Assembly: GCA_023334545.1 (NCBI GenBank)
Contig: JAADVB010000058.1
Span: 20,704-84,703 of the forward strand
Reading direction: 5' to 3'
Origin: Salisapilia sapeloensis
Taxonomy: Eukaryota; Oomycota; Peronosporomycetes; Peronosporales; Salisapiliaceae
Length of the DNA: 64,000 nucleotides
Shown piece by piece: positions 53,820 through 64,000 of this stretch (positions within the stretch are counted from its first letter, which is position 1; each line of letters opens with the position of its first letter). The notes under the pieces were generated by a model. It was not told the origin of the DNA and did no database searches. It was given only the letters and a program-made list of their open reading frames with translations. The position numbers and the translations under genes are program-made.

Positions 53820-56333
53820 TTATCGGAGGAACGGATATGGAGGTAGCAGATACCTCTGGTACGTCTCCATACTCAGTGACGTTGCATTCACATCAGTGTT
53901 CGCAAGGGATGAGCACATGCTCCTTCCAGCTAGCGACGGACACTTGTCCAGTGCATGCTGCGCTGCTTTTGCAAAGATCATGAGCTCCGCCATGTCCGCT
54001 CTCTGCAGCAGCTTTACACAGTGACCAGTCGCTGTTCTTTCACTACTACAACACGGAATCTCGGCAGCAATCAATCGACACATGACACCTTCTCGATCGA
54101 CTAATTCTCCATGCACTGCCTTGACATCTTCTTCCTCCCGATCTCCATTCGCAAATGCATTCATGTCAAACTCAAACAAGTGATTCGTTACGCCCACTTG
54201 ATCCGTCAATTCGATAAGCAAGTTGAGCGTCGATAGCGTCAAGAGCGCATACGGTCGTCGACCGATACCAGGAGGAGCTAAGAGCTCCCCTGTCGGCTCG
54301 ACCATCGTTAGCAATCGACCTTTCAATGTTCCGAGGATGAAGCGATATGTCGCTGGTTTATCCAGGAACGCAGCGAAGGAAGCCGTGACGAGGTCGTACT
54401 GGAGTCCGAAGAGCCCTGGTGACGGCCGGAAGACTTCCACTGCATGTCGATCGTTCTGCAACGTCGTGTACAGCTTTGTGATCCAAATCATCACTTGCTC
54501 TTTCGTTCTGCTGTCCATGACTGATTCTGGGTCGTTCATTAATAGACGCACCATGTCGAGCCAGAAAGAGAGTGTAGCAAGATGCCGAATGCCGCTTTCA
54601 CGACCACTTCCTGGTCGACCAACGAGCATATGCGACTCGACAGAGAGGTCCATGAACGCTATTGCTGCATGCATACTCGTCTTGTTATCTACACACCACG
54701 TTTCGATCATCTCGACTGCTTTCTTCGCATACTTTTGTTCCTTTGTCAATTGCCACGTGAGGACAAGTGCTGTCGTATCATAGACAAAGTGTTTCATGAG
54801 CTTCGCATCCGATTTTACGTTCTTATCTTCCATAAAGTTGGAAAAGATACGAGTATTACGAAAAGCATCAACTGGACTATTCGACGTGACTGTCCACAGC
54901 TCTTTTCGCTGCACAGCTTTGGCTGCGTCACTAGCTAATGCCATCAGATTCTTCTGATCTGTTAATGGTAAATCCTTTCCTAGCGCGCGCTTCTCTGCTA
55001 TCTTTGTCACGTTATAGAAAACAAGCTTCTTTGCGTCATAATGATACATCTCGCGCATCACTCGTTCATCGAGAGCTTGTAGGAACTGCAGCACACTCTC
55101 ACCTCTTGTTAGCTCTCGCCAGTACGCAGATGTCTGATCGATATTTTCTAAATCGCTCCTACCACTGAACAATCGGATGACATGTCCAGTGCTCTGGACT
55201 TGATGATCACCTATGTCGGTCGATAAGTTTCCAGTCGTTCGGTCTGTCTCCCATGCAGACCATCCCCACTGGTCCCATGGGCCTTTGACGCCAAGACGAA
55301 CGAGTAAAGCTGCTTTGTCTCGCTTACCATACCGTAGGCGTTCATCAAAACGCTCGACCGAGTCATTACGAAAGATGAGCTGAGGCTCTTCCCACGGTCG
55401 AGCTCGAAACCATTTCTGTAGCACGACGTCATTCTCTTGCAAAAGTCGATCCATCCAAGAGACAAAGTACTTTGCGTCAGACTCTGTATTAGCTTGGATA
55501 AGATCTTGCTTGATGCTTGTCCAAGCATCTTCCTGTACGAAACAATTTTGGTCCCAAGGGAAGACCCAACGAGCACCGATCCTTTTACCAATGTCCAGCA
55601 TCTCATTACGAGCTCCGTTCAGATTGAACGTATACCTTGATTTCGCATCGTACAATTCGTTCATAACGGTTATATCGACCCATGTAGGTGCATTCGCAGG
55701 TCGACGACGCTTGTCGCTATCACGAAGTGCATGAGCAGCATCGACTGGTTCGTCTTCAACAGTCACACGATACGGAACGCGCGAGTATGCAGCAAGGTCG
55801 AACGGGATTTCAGTATATGCGACTTCGAACTCGTCGAGTAAGGCGAGGATGCTGTTACGCTCATCGACGCGGACGATGCGATTTACTATCCAATGCGTAG
55901 CAACCTCGTGGTCCTTTAGATCTAACTGTTCATGCTCAAGAGTAAATCGGAGATTAGCAAGTGTCTGCTCGAACTTTTGTCGAGGTGCGAGCGAATTGCC
56001 AATGACACGTATCAACATATACGTGGGGCGTAGGGCGGAAGACGGCGCTGTGATGTTATTTCTGGTCTCATATGCACTCTGCACTTCTTTTACAATATCG
56101 TCAATCGGAACACGTTCTTCTCGGATGTAGCTTGGCGATGGTGTGGTGCTTTCAGACGATGGAATCGACTGGATGGATGGGTATGCAAGGGGGGATAGCG
56201 TGAAGGAGTAGAATAGCGAGACTAGACCAAACGTCGCAATTGCAATAATTCCCAGACGAAATAGCCGTCCGTTCGAAGAAGTGCTGTGTGGCACTCGACG
56301 CACTTTGGCACTGCTACGTCGCTCAGCAGGCAT
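53820..56333 (-). CDS. Type II membrane protein with alginate-lyase-like domain
   Basis: Single exon, 837 residues from the ATG at 56333; the open frame begins upstream at a TTG. A basic N-terminus precedes one membrane helix (about 24-45), so the bulk faces the lumen or outside. The middle part contains NGARNEMLDIGKRIGARWVF and PWDQNCF, a motif like those of glycosyltransferase-A-type or related bacterial sugar proteins. The region of about 440-700 resembles the alpha/alpha-barrel alginate lyase family: KLMKHFVYDTTALVLTWQLT, EQKYAKKAVEMIETW, DLSVESHM, and GSGRESGIRHLATLSFW. A polysaccharide-acting membrane or Golgi enzyme is likely; the substrate is unknown, since oomycetes are not known for alginate. 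Confidence 0.75.
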   Translation of the reverse strand: MPAERRSSAKVRRVPHSTSSNGRLFRLGIIAIATFGLVSLFYSFTLSPLAYPSIQSIPSSESTTPSPSYIREERVPIDDIVKEVQSAYETRNNITAPSSALRPTYMLIRVIGNSLAPRQKFEQTLANLRFTLEHEQLDLKDHEVATHWIVNRIVRVDERNSILALLDEFEVAYTEIPFDLAAYSRVPYRVTVEDEPVDAAHALRDSDKRRRPANAPTWVDITVMNELYDAKSRYTFNLNGARNEMLDIGKRIGARWVFPWDQNCFVQEDAWTSIKQDLIQANTESDAKYFVSWMDRLLQENDVVLQKWFRARPWEEPQLIFRNDSVERFDERLRYGKRDKAALLVRLGVKGPWDQWGWSAWETDRTTGNLSTDIGDHQVQSTGHVIRLFSGRSDLENIDQTSAYWRELTRGESVLQFLQALDERVMREMYHYDAKKLVFYNVTKIAEKRALGKDLPLTDQKNLMALASDAAKAVQRKELWTVTSNSPVDAFRNTRIFSNFMEDKNVKSDAKLMKHFVYDTTALVLTWQLTKEQKYAKKAVEMIETWCVDNKTSMHAAIAFMDLSVESHMLVGRPGSGRESGIRHLATLSFWLDMVRLLMNDPESVMDSRTKEQVMIWITKLYTTLQNDRHAVEVFRPSPGLFGLQYDLVTASFAAFLDKPATYRFILGTLKGRLLTMVEPTGELLAPPGIGRRPYALLTLSTLNLLIELTDQVGVTNHLFEFDMNAFANGDREEEDVKAVHGELVDREGVMCRLIAAEIPCCSSERTATGHCVKLLQRADMAELMIFAKAAQHALDKCPSLAGRSMCSSLANTDVNATSLSMETYQRYLLPPYPFLR

Positions 56334-57842
56334 CAAGCTAATGACTCTGTACTCGGAAGACCTCGCGTCGATTTTACACTTCAAATGGAATGATGATCAC
56401 GTAATCACAGTCGGGAATGAGCCTTTCGTTCGGTTCATTGAGCTTTAGATCGTATTAGCAGCTACATTGGAGATTTTGTGGATATTTATATCATGCAAGC
56501 TGGATGTAGTATCATATCAAAGCTTTGAACGTACGGAATAAGCCTTATAGCAGAAATTATCATGATGCAGAGGCCGTAGCGATAATTGTACTTCAAGCTG
56601 CTATGTAGTAACTCTGATCTGTGACAGGGTTCACAATAGCTCTGAAGATGAGTTTCGCTAACATTGGAGTTGCAGCGCAGGAATTGTTTTGAATGTTTTT
56701 GGATCTATTCACTTTATGTGGTGAAACACGATTGGGACCGAGCTACTGTAACATCAAAAAATAAAGCTGACAAGAAGTACACATATGACCATTAAACGAG
56801 ATCGCAAATGGTCTCCAGCAATATACAATCATCCAAGTTAGACCTTGGTACCCTCCTATAGGTACTACGCAGCTTTGGCTCCAAACTTGCTCTTCAAAAA
56901 GAAAACAGATGTGATCTAGCTTTGCTTTAAGCTTTGCCAGTCGCTATCATCAAACGATAAAACTTTGATGGGCTAAACAGGACTAGTATGTTTATAATTG
57001 TTTTAGCACTTTAAGTATTGTCTACTCCGCGGGTGGTTGTGCACTTGCATTGGATGGTACTTATCTTCAGCGATCAATCAAGAAAACGGGGAATACAATT
57101 TATATCGCATCTTTACGAAGTAGTCGCTTGTACCTTTTTGATATATTAACTTCTGAACAACCATACTGAGTCGAAGGAGTAGCAAGCCTCCCTTTCTTTT
57201 CGCCCCCAAAGCTATATTCTTTATACATCGCCATCAATCGCAATCTAAAATTGACATCAACGGCAAGCAGTAGCCCAGACGTCTATTCACGTCTTGATCT
57301 CTAAAAGCGTCATGGTATAAGAAAAAAGCTGTAAGTATACTCGCACGAACACAATTATTGATCAACCTCTTGTCGGTCGACAAATTCTATCTCAGTTCAT
57401 TTTCTTTTCACACTAAAAGACACTTCCTGCTCATATACTATACCTTCTCATGAGTCGATGAGAGTCTAGTTCGCCATATAAGCAATTAGCGAAAGAAGGC
57501 ATATAAGAGTTTACATCTTCTTATACTTTACAATACCATTATCATGCTTATCCAGTCCACCATCGTTGCAAGTTTAGAAAGCCTGACATGATGTTTTTCT
57601 TTTGATAAAAGGTCGGTTACCTCATCCGGCTCCAGCGTTTATACCTTATCAGCATATTCAAATAAAGCGTTGTAGAGCGATCAGTTAGTATGCTTACTAC
57701 GCTTTTATTTCTACACTACTGTGAATATTCGCTTGATAGTCGATCAACTTTCATTCTCAAAAGCTTTAATACAGATCGTCAAAACAGTACATGTTGTTCT
57801 TTATATTAAGCGACCGAAGCACTTGCATCGGATACATTGCTT
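56334..57842. other. Gene-poor intergenic stretch
   Basis: About 1.5 kb, AT-rich, no supported gene on either strand. Confidence 0.5.
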
Positions 57843-60800
57843 CTACTTTGTCATAGCGATCGTCTCAGCAGAGGTCGATCTGATAAGATCCACAGGAGAG
57901 ATGGAGTATACAGTATTGATAGCTCCCCCACCACACAGCAAATTCTTTCCGGTCGCAACATGAACATCTAGCAGCACTTGCACTTGGCGCTGTTTCCTTA
58001 AGCCAATGGGTCCAACTGTACCGGATTCATATCCAAACACATCCAGCAAAGTCTATCCGAACATGAGTACACATCATTTCCAGTATCAATCGAAGATGCT
58101 GTGAACGTACCTGTCGATTAACTAAAGTCACCTTCGCTTGGTCACCTATCATATAGGCACCAATAGCATTTGTATCTAGTACGTGGTCCAACCTGAGGAC
58201 AGCAATGCAATACTTGACGACGCCCTTCAGTCGGACCTGAAGAGCTAGAGACTTAACCACAATACCATCCTCCCTCTCCACTTCTTGTCCATTCGATAGA
58301 GATTGAAAACGACATCGATCCTGGAGGCCAAGACCCTTTAATCCTCGAGCTACATCGTCTCGCCCTAAAGCTTTCAGCTTCGTTTGAATCTGCACGCAAC
58401 AGACTTCTAGGAACGAATGCAGTCCCATAAACTTAGACGAATGCCGCCATGCTGTCTCAAGGTCTGCAAGCAAAACGAGTGCAATTTTATCAACAACAAA
58501 CGCATCCGACGCAGCGTACGCCATTTGATCGTCCGTTAGAGGCCGAGCTCCCCAATCAGACGTCTGTTCCTCTTTGCTCATATTCGATCCTAAGACCGTA
58601 TTGGACAAGTTAGATAGTCCCACCTTCTTTGCCGCCATCCCTCGCGCAATCGCTACCTTTCGTAACTCTACGATCTGCAGTTTGGAGGTCACGTCGGAGA
58701 AACTACGACAAAGCCTTTTGATATCTTCGTCGACGCTAAAGCCAATTAAATGAGCTGATGGGGTGTCAAGTATCATATCAAGAGGTCTTTGCGCTATAAG
58801 ACCTAGTTCCTGGACATCTACAACGTACACTACATCTCCGACACAGAGCTGGTAGACACTCACTCCATCTTCAATCTCTCCTGGTTGTTTATAGAATTGC
58901 GGACGCCACTCACAATCGATTGCGAATAGGGTGGTACGACACTGATGGATGATAGAGCTTTCATTTGGTAGCGTCGTCACCTGGAGCAATTTGTCATGCA
59001 GAACAGTTTGGAGTTGCTCTATGTCTGCTGCTGTGGAGACGTATACGTAACGTAGAGGAGGAAAGGTGCCGATCATTTCTTGGTTCTGCACTACATCCAC
59101 TTTCTTCATCATAGGTGGCCCTTGTGGTTGCCGATGCAATCGAAGCTGGTCGTCAGGACGGCTACTAGGCATCTTTTTATCCGAAAAAGCTGGAGGACAG
59201 TTTCGAATGATCCGATGGACAGCCTTATGCATGCCTTTTGCTTCCAAGAGCTTTACCAGCATCGTGAAAGCAGATCGACCAATGCCGTCTGCGCGGTTGG
59301 AGCATACAATAGCAAAACTCTCAGCGTTTTCCCAATCCTCTTGCTCTATCAAACTAGCCATAACATCCTCCATTGGTACATTCAGATTCAGCACTCGGAG
59401 GAGATCGATAGCTATGGCGTTCACCTTTCGTTCCTTTCGGTTCAAAAGTTTTTCCACGAGACTAGATACCTTTGACAGCTCTTCTTTATGGTATTCAGTT
59501 GAGACGATTTCCATGGCACGTGTAGTCAGCTTTAGATACGGCCACCAATCTTCTTTATCTCCTGTATCTAGCAACAGAAGTAGAAGATCTGAACGACTAT
59601 CTCGTTTTGTTCCGTTGGTAGCAATGTACTGATAAGCTTCTAGAAGTAAATGACCAACACGCAAGTTACTACGGACATCGCTTTCTGTTTCTGATCGCAA
59701 ATATCGAAGACATGCAGCGACATATGAAATAATAGGAAATGTATCGGCATCCTCTTCGCTGTCAACAACCGCCAGTAAATCGATAAGACCCTGTTTGACG
59801 TCACTGTGTTTCACGCGGTTGCTCTTAGGAGCGTTCAAGACATGCTCTAGTTCCGATATGAGTCGATCTGGATGATACTTGAACTCCTGATTGTTCCACT
59901 GTAACCCATTTCCTGTCTCCTGTTTCATGTCTCCATCTCCCTTTACAATTATATTTTCAAGCATTTGCTGCTGACCGTCGTGTGAGTCTGTATATGAATT
60001 ATACTGCATCGAACGACTGGACAAGTAGGAGGATGTCCAGCTTTGTGGATCTAGTACGAAACCACGTGACTTTTCACGCCACTTGCCGTCACATGCTACC
60101 TCGAGTTGCGCGACGAGAAGAGGCATGATCACATCGGTATCATCTCCAACTTCTACTTGAAAATGATTTTGCAATATCAAGCAAAATTCATCGAGAGGAG
60201 ATGCGTACGTGATGGCTTCGGTGTTGTCGTCATCCAAAACGACGGCATGTCCGGTAGCACTAGCGACAGCAGGAGAGAGCCAATGAAGTTTTGGAAGTAC
60301 AACAAACTTTGAAGTGAGTTGGAACGGTTGGAAATGTTGCTGGAAGTCTGTCAGATCGGAAGTCCACCAGCCACAGAGATGGTTGGGAGCAATCGAAGGG
60401 TGTAACTGTTGACCAGTGAGTGCATCAAGAGGATAGAAGAGGTATCCACGTAGAACAATGTTAGATTGAAGGTCTACGCTGTAGTTTTGAGCAAGCCACT
60501 GGTGGACGTTTGGACTTTGTGCTACACCCAATTTGCGTTTTACTTCTTGTACTCTCCAAGCTAGATTTTCACCTAAATGAGGACCGATGAACTGCTCCAA
60601 AAGGTACTTGTCAGTTGACATGACTGGAGTATGAAGAGTACTAGAATCAGGCTGCAGTAAGAAGAATTTAACGGACGATTCGAGATGGACGTATTCGATC
60701 TCTTGATCTTCGCTACAAGTGCCCTGGAAGACCAACTTTAACTGACCGACGGTCCGATTTGAAGCGGTCACGATCTTCTTTCCTACATCTATCTTTTTAA

Positions 60801-61190
60801 TAGAAATAGCAGGGCAGTGACGAAGCCAAAATTCGAGCAAGGATGAAAAGTAGACGCCGAGTGCTTGTCGACTTTTGTTCTCTGCTTTATCTATTGTACA
60901 AAATACAAGTAGAGTCAGCAACTTGGGATGTATGCCTAGTGACAATGACAGTACAGCTGACCTTGCAAGAAGGAATATATAGGCGTAGGATCAAGATCTA
61001 GCTGGTCTATCCAAGTAATGACACGATGATCTCGTAGCAATTGAGCTCCATATCGGTCTGGTAACACGGGAAAATGATCCGGATGAAGTAGTTGGGGGCT
61101 AGACGCTGTCCAAATTAAGTCTCGAACGACTTTGCATTTATATCGATGCAGAAATAGCTGCGTTCCTTGGTCTCTACTATCGCTCATCAT
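57843..61190 (-). CDS. DUF1853 / DEDDy 3'-5' exonuclease / YbaK triple-fusion protein
   Basis: Three exons, 60962-61190, 58111-60890 and 57843-58052, give 1072 residues (start at the first in-frame ATG; the frame is open further). Residues about 10-290 read as DUF1853, a mainly bacterial family: VRDLIWTASSPQLL, WIDQLDLDPTPI, GVYFSSLLEFWLRH, NRTVGQLKLVF, HLESSVKFFLL, IGPHLGENL, RGYLFYP and LPKLHWLSP. Residues about 420-640 are helical. Residues 725-890 are an EXD3/Mut-7-like exonuclease with FAIDCEW (Asp735, Glu737), GFSVDEDIKRL and YAASD (Tyr868, Asp872), the DEDDy set. The C-terminus (about 945-1060) is a YbaK/EbsC aminoacyl-tRNA editing-like domain: VVKSLAL with Lys956, then YESGTVGPIGL and NTVYSISPVDLIRST. 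Exonuclease and editing domains point to RNA processing or tRNA quality control; the real role is unknown. Confidence 0.85.
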
Positions 61191-61780
61191 GAAACTCCGA
61201 TATTTGTCCGAGTTTGTCCAATGCTTGTCATCTGTTCGTAAAACTTGATTAAAGTATGCCCCGAACACTGCCAATCAACTTTTAAAATACAAGTTTATAA
61301 ATATTAAGCTTCGAAAAATGTAAGAAGAATGTATCTTTATCCCAGGAGCTTTTCGTAAGGTTAGATAGGATAATACATGGAATCATGTACTCCCCATCGC
61401 TATATACCGTTCCTTTGTGCTTATACACTTAAAATCCCCAAATAACCTATTGATCGAAAACTTTAAAACCTACAGGAAAAAGAGTCTACGATAGCTTTGC
61501 TCGAGTCGATCGAAATGTAATCGGGCATAACGGGTCGACTATAGCTTCCTGATAAAATCTGGCTATGAATGTGTCTTATCCGGCCATCATCCTCGATACA
61601 TAGCCCATCTCGTTGAGTCAACGGTAGCATGATGGAAGAAGTATAGTACAAATAGATATGCATAACAATCTTATCCATTTAGTGACATCAGAAGCGTAGG
61701 ACGCTGGGTTGCCAGGTTGCACAATGCCATTTATCGCATACTGCATTGAGAGAGCAGGTTTGTAGGTGACTGTCGACAGC
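61191..61780. other. Divergent promoter region
   Basis: 590 nt between the triple-fusion gene and the unrecognised gene at 61781. A short minus-strand frame (61463-61678) has no motif. An upstream exon of the triple-fusion gene is possible, because its frame stays open to 61274. Confidence 0.45.
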
Positions 61781-63101
61781 ATGAGCTCCTCTCCTCGTCA
61801 AGGACGCTTAAACACGATCAACTACAGCTTATACATTGAAACGAATAGTCCGCCTACTTCCGCAAGGCAAAGCAATGCGTATAGCTTATACGGGTCTACT
61901 GCATCTCGCGCAAGTGTGTCACCGTTAAAAGAAGGAAAAGTAAACGTGATTCTAGAGGAAGCTATTCGACTCGTGGAGGCAGCATCGAGCGAATTGGAAG
62001 CAATTACCAGGAGCGCTAAAGGTGTGGAAGAGATAGTCCGAAACCTTGCTCTACTAGTGGACAAGCAGATCGTCGTTGTGGGGGATCTCAACCCAGGTGA
62101 AGGAGGGAGGGTAAAGTCAAGCATCTTAAGCTTATGCGAAAATTTGCGGACAAGTCATGGCCTCCTTGCTACTGCCTGCAATAGGATGAAAGGACAGATA
62201 TTGTCCGGTCAAGCTCAGCTGGATGTGCATCAGAAAAATCTACAACAGACAAAAACGCCACGACCAAGTCCCAGGAACGAATGCCTTAAGGAATCTTGTC
62301 GAAGTTTGTCCGAATCTGTCCCTTCGACACCTCGGCCTCCAATTCGATCAAACTCTCAATTCATAAAGGAGTCACACGAGGAGTCCTTACCTCGGGTTAC
62401 GAGCACGCACTCATCGGAAGTCTCATCTCTACAGAAACAAGTTACACTTGCTTTCGTTCTTGCAGACCCATCGTCTCAACGACCACAAGCAATGAGTCAA
62501 GAAGCGTTTGCAGCTATATTGACTTCCTCTGGTCTGCGTGGGAAAGATAGCTACAACAGCAAAGATCTACGACTATTCTTTGGGGAACTGCTGTCGCGTA
62601 GCATTGCCAAAAATAAAACGCTTTCATATTTCGGGAAAGCATATCATCGCCGTCTCATCCCAGCATACGCACGCGAGGTTACCATTCAGCTACTCAGATC
62701 TTTCCAGTCGATCTCCGAGGTAAGGAATTTTTGGACAATTATAAACGTCTTTTCGATTGACAACACACTTGCAATAGGATTCTGTGTCAGCAGTGCATCG
62801 AAGTGCGTTGTTTGAGTTTATGTGCGTCGATCCTCGGGAATTTGAAAGTCTGCTCGATCGCGTGTACATAGTATCTGGCAAAAACGAGGCGATGTGTGAT
62901 CATGATCTCTACCGCTCAGACTCATTCCTTCCTTCTCGACCAACCACTGCCAACACCATGCAAAGTAGTGCTTCCAGAAGCGCCGAAACTTTCCCTACGA
63001 AAAGTCACGCGTTGGAGCAATCTGCTAGTACGGAAGGAACGATTGAAATGGCCAGACTACTACACAACATTTCATCGTCTGAATGGGATAGTCAGCACTA
63101 G
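61781..63101 (+). CDS. Unrecognised protein with helical N-terminal region
   Basis: Two exons, 61781-62719 and 62778-63101, with a 58-nt GT-AG intron in phase 0, give 420 residues. The frame is open five codons upstream from a GTG, so the ATG at 61781 is taken as start. Residues about 50-140 look like a helical bundle (VNVILEEAIRLVEAASSELE, AITRSAKGVEEIVRNLALLV). A Pro/Ser-rich linker follows. A second folded part spans the exon junction (QAMSQEAFAAILTSSGLRG, DLRLFFGELLSRSIAK, REVTIQLLRSFQSISE, FMCVDPREFESLLDRVY). The tail is Ser-rich. I do not recognise a family, and it has no signal peptide or membrane segment. Confidence 0.7.
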
Positions 63102-64000
63102 GCCAGAGCACGCTTGATACATAAGTAGGTCACTGAAAATTGTTTGTATGTACGGTTATCAATATGTTCTACCAAGTCTCATGAAGATGTTTAGACTTGC
63201 TCGTGCCTTAGGCTCTTCCTACAGAACCCAATTTAGTAGCGTCTATGCATGGTAGAGAGTCGAAATATACCAATGATCTTACGCCAACTTGCTCGCGTTG
63301 CCACGGTGATTTCGCACCTCCGAATCATGTTTTTGCTTCTAGCAGCCAGTGTACTACGACCCTTGATCTTAGCTTCACTGAATGATCAGTTGTGTACCTC
63401 CCACTGTACTGCACCAATTTACATTTGAAAATCACCGACATTGGCAGCTAATCATGATGGCAAGGCAGCCAGTCTGAGTAACAAATGATACCGCTCGCCA
63501 TTTGGTACCTGTAAGCAGTCGCTCTTTTCTGGTCATCGATAGGAATTCTTGTGCTGTGCTACCGCCATTTCGATGCCAGGTGAAAGCTGAACTTGTTTTG
63601 ACTTTACACCAGTCCATTAGGGTTCAGCTACTATCTTCAAATCCGCATTCTACATGATGGATAAGGAAGTCACGAGATGGGTACTCCCCTATTGCTAACG
63701 TGACCCGTAGGTAAAGACGATGTCGTCGGGGAAGGGATGATCTTCTGATCAAACAGAAGGCTTGTACCTACTTCTGCATGAACTTGAAGGGACAGATCTG
63801 CGACGTACTGGACTAGAAGATTTCCTGATTTCTTCTGATATCGACTGCACGCGGGCTTTGTCTCCAACCAAAATGATATCCTCTATGCAACGAGAAGAGA
63901 AGAGAATGAGATTGAATGTATAACGTGGGTTTTTTATAATTACTTCGTTAGCACACATACTCCACGAGGACTCCCCACGACCTCGAGCCTTCAACACTCC
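63102..64000. other. Window end, possible decayed retroelement
   Basis: No intact gene. On the minus strand a frame at 63749-63997 carries CIEDIILVGD followed by ARVQSISEEIRK, reminiscent of the YVDDIILVG active-site region of copia-type reverse transcriptases, and adjacent frames continue it with shifts. The match is short and could be chance. Confidence 0.3.

Noticed and set aside
1..64000. CRISPR arrays, rRNA genes or bacterial operons
   Set aside because: No direct-repeat/spacer pattern or rRNA sequence was seen; the introns and gene content are eukaryotic.

Overview
The window reads as nuclear DNA of an oomycete, most likely a Peronosporales species (Phytophthora or downy-mildew type). 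The evidence is: secreted Kazal-type protease inhibitors scattered through the first 30 kb; a START plus FYVE-like zinc protein of the kind expanded in these organisms; a BT1/folate-biopterin type transporter; many short GT-AG introns of about 50-90 nt in otherwise compact genes; and flagellar genes such as CFAP45, which fit an organism with swimming zoospores. I could not run any search; assignments come from reading motifs, and exon joins were worked out by hand from splice signals, reading phase and protein continuity.

Layout. 1.5-4.5 kb: a fumarylacetoacetate-hydrolase-like enzyme, a SnoaL-like protein and an AGFG/AGD14-like ArfGAP. 4.5-14.4 kb: sparse, with a broken Kazal gene, a large repeat-bearing Kazal gene and a START/FYVE protein. 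14.4-23.2 kb: COQ4, a fused Arb2-AGC kinase, a three-domain Kazal inhibitor, an unrecognised NPF-motif protein and a BT1-type transporter. 23.2-26.5 kb: gene-poor, with two inverted tRNA-Pro genes. 26.5-30.4 kb: ALG8 tail to tail with an ERGIC/thioredoxin fusion (both early secretory pathway), then a one-domain Kazal inhibitor. 31.5-46.2 kb: CFAP45, a helix-turn-helix plus degenerate uracil phosphoribosyltransferase fusion, a myristoylated EF-hand phosphatase, V-ATPase subunit A carrying an intein, NOB1 with an extra CCCH finger, and a coiled-coil protein. 46.8-53.6 kb: SPRTN in eight exons, a small Cys-rich secreted protein, a TPR protein, ribosomal protein S25, glucose-6-phosphate 1-epimerase and an MLF-like protein. 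53.8-63.1 kb: a membrane-anchored alginate-lyase-like protein, a DUF1853/3'-5' exonuclease/YbaK triple fusion and an unrecognised protein. The last 0.9 kb may hold a decayed retroelement.

The most striking items are the 344-residue intein in the catalytic V-ATPase subunit, whose homing endonuclease motifs have lost both expected aspartates; the DUF1853-exonuclease-YbaK fusion; the HTH plus pseudo-UPRT protein, which looks like a ligand-sensing regulator built from a dead salvage enzyme; and the Arb2-AGC kinase fusion. The four Kazal loci within 24 kb look like one expanded family of secreted inhibitors, from one to three domains, with one dead member.
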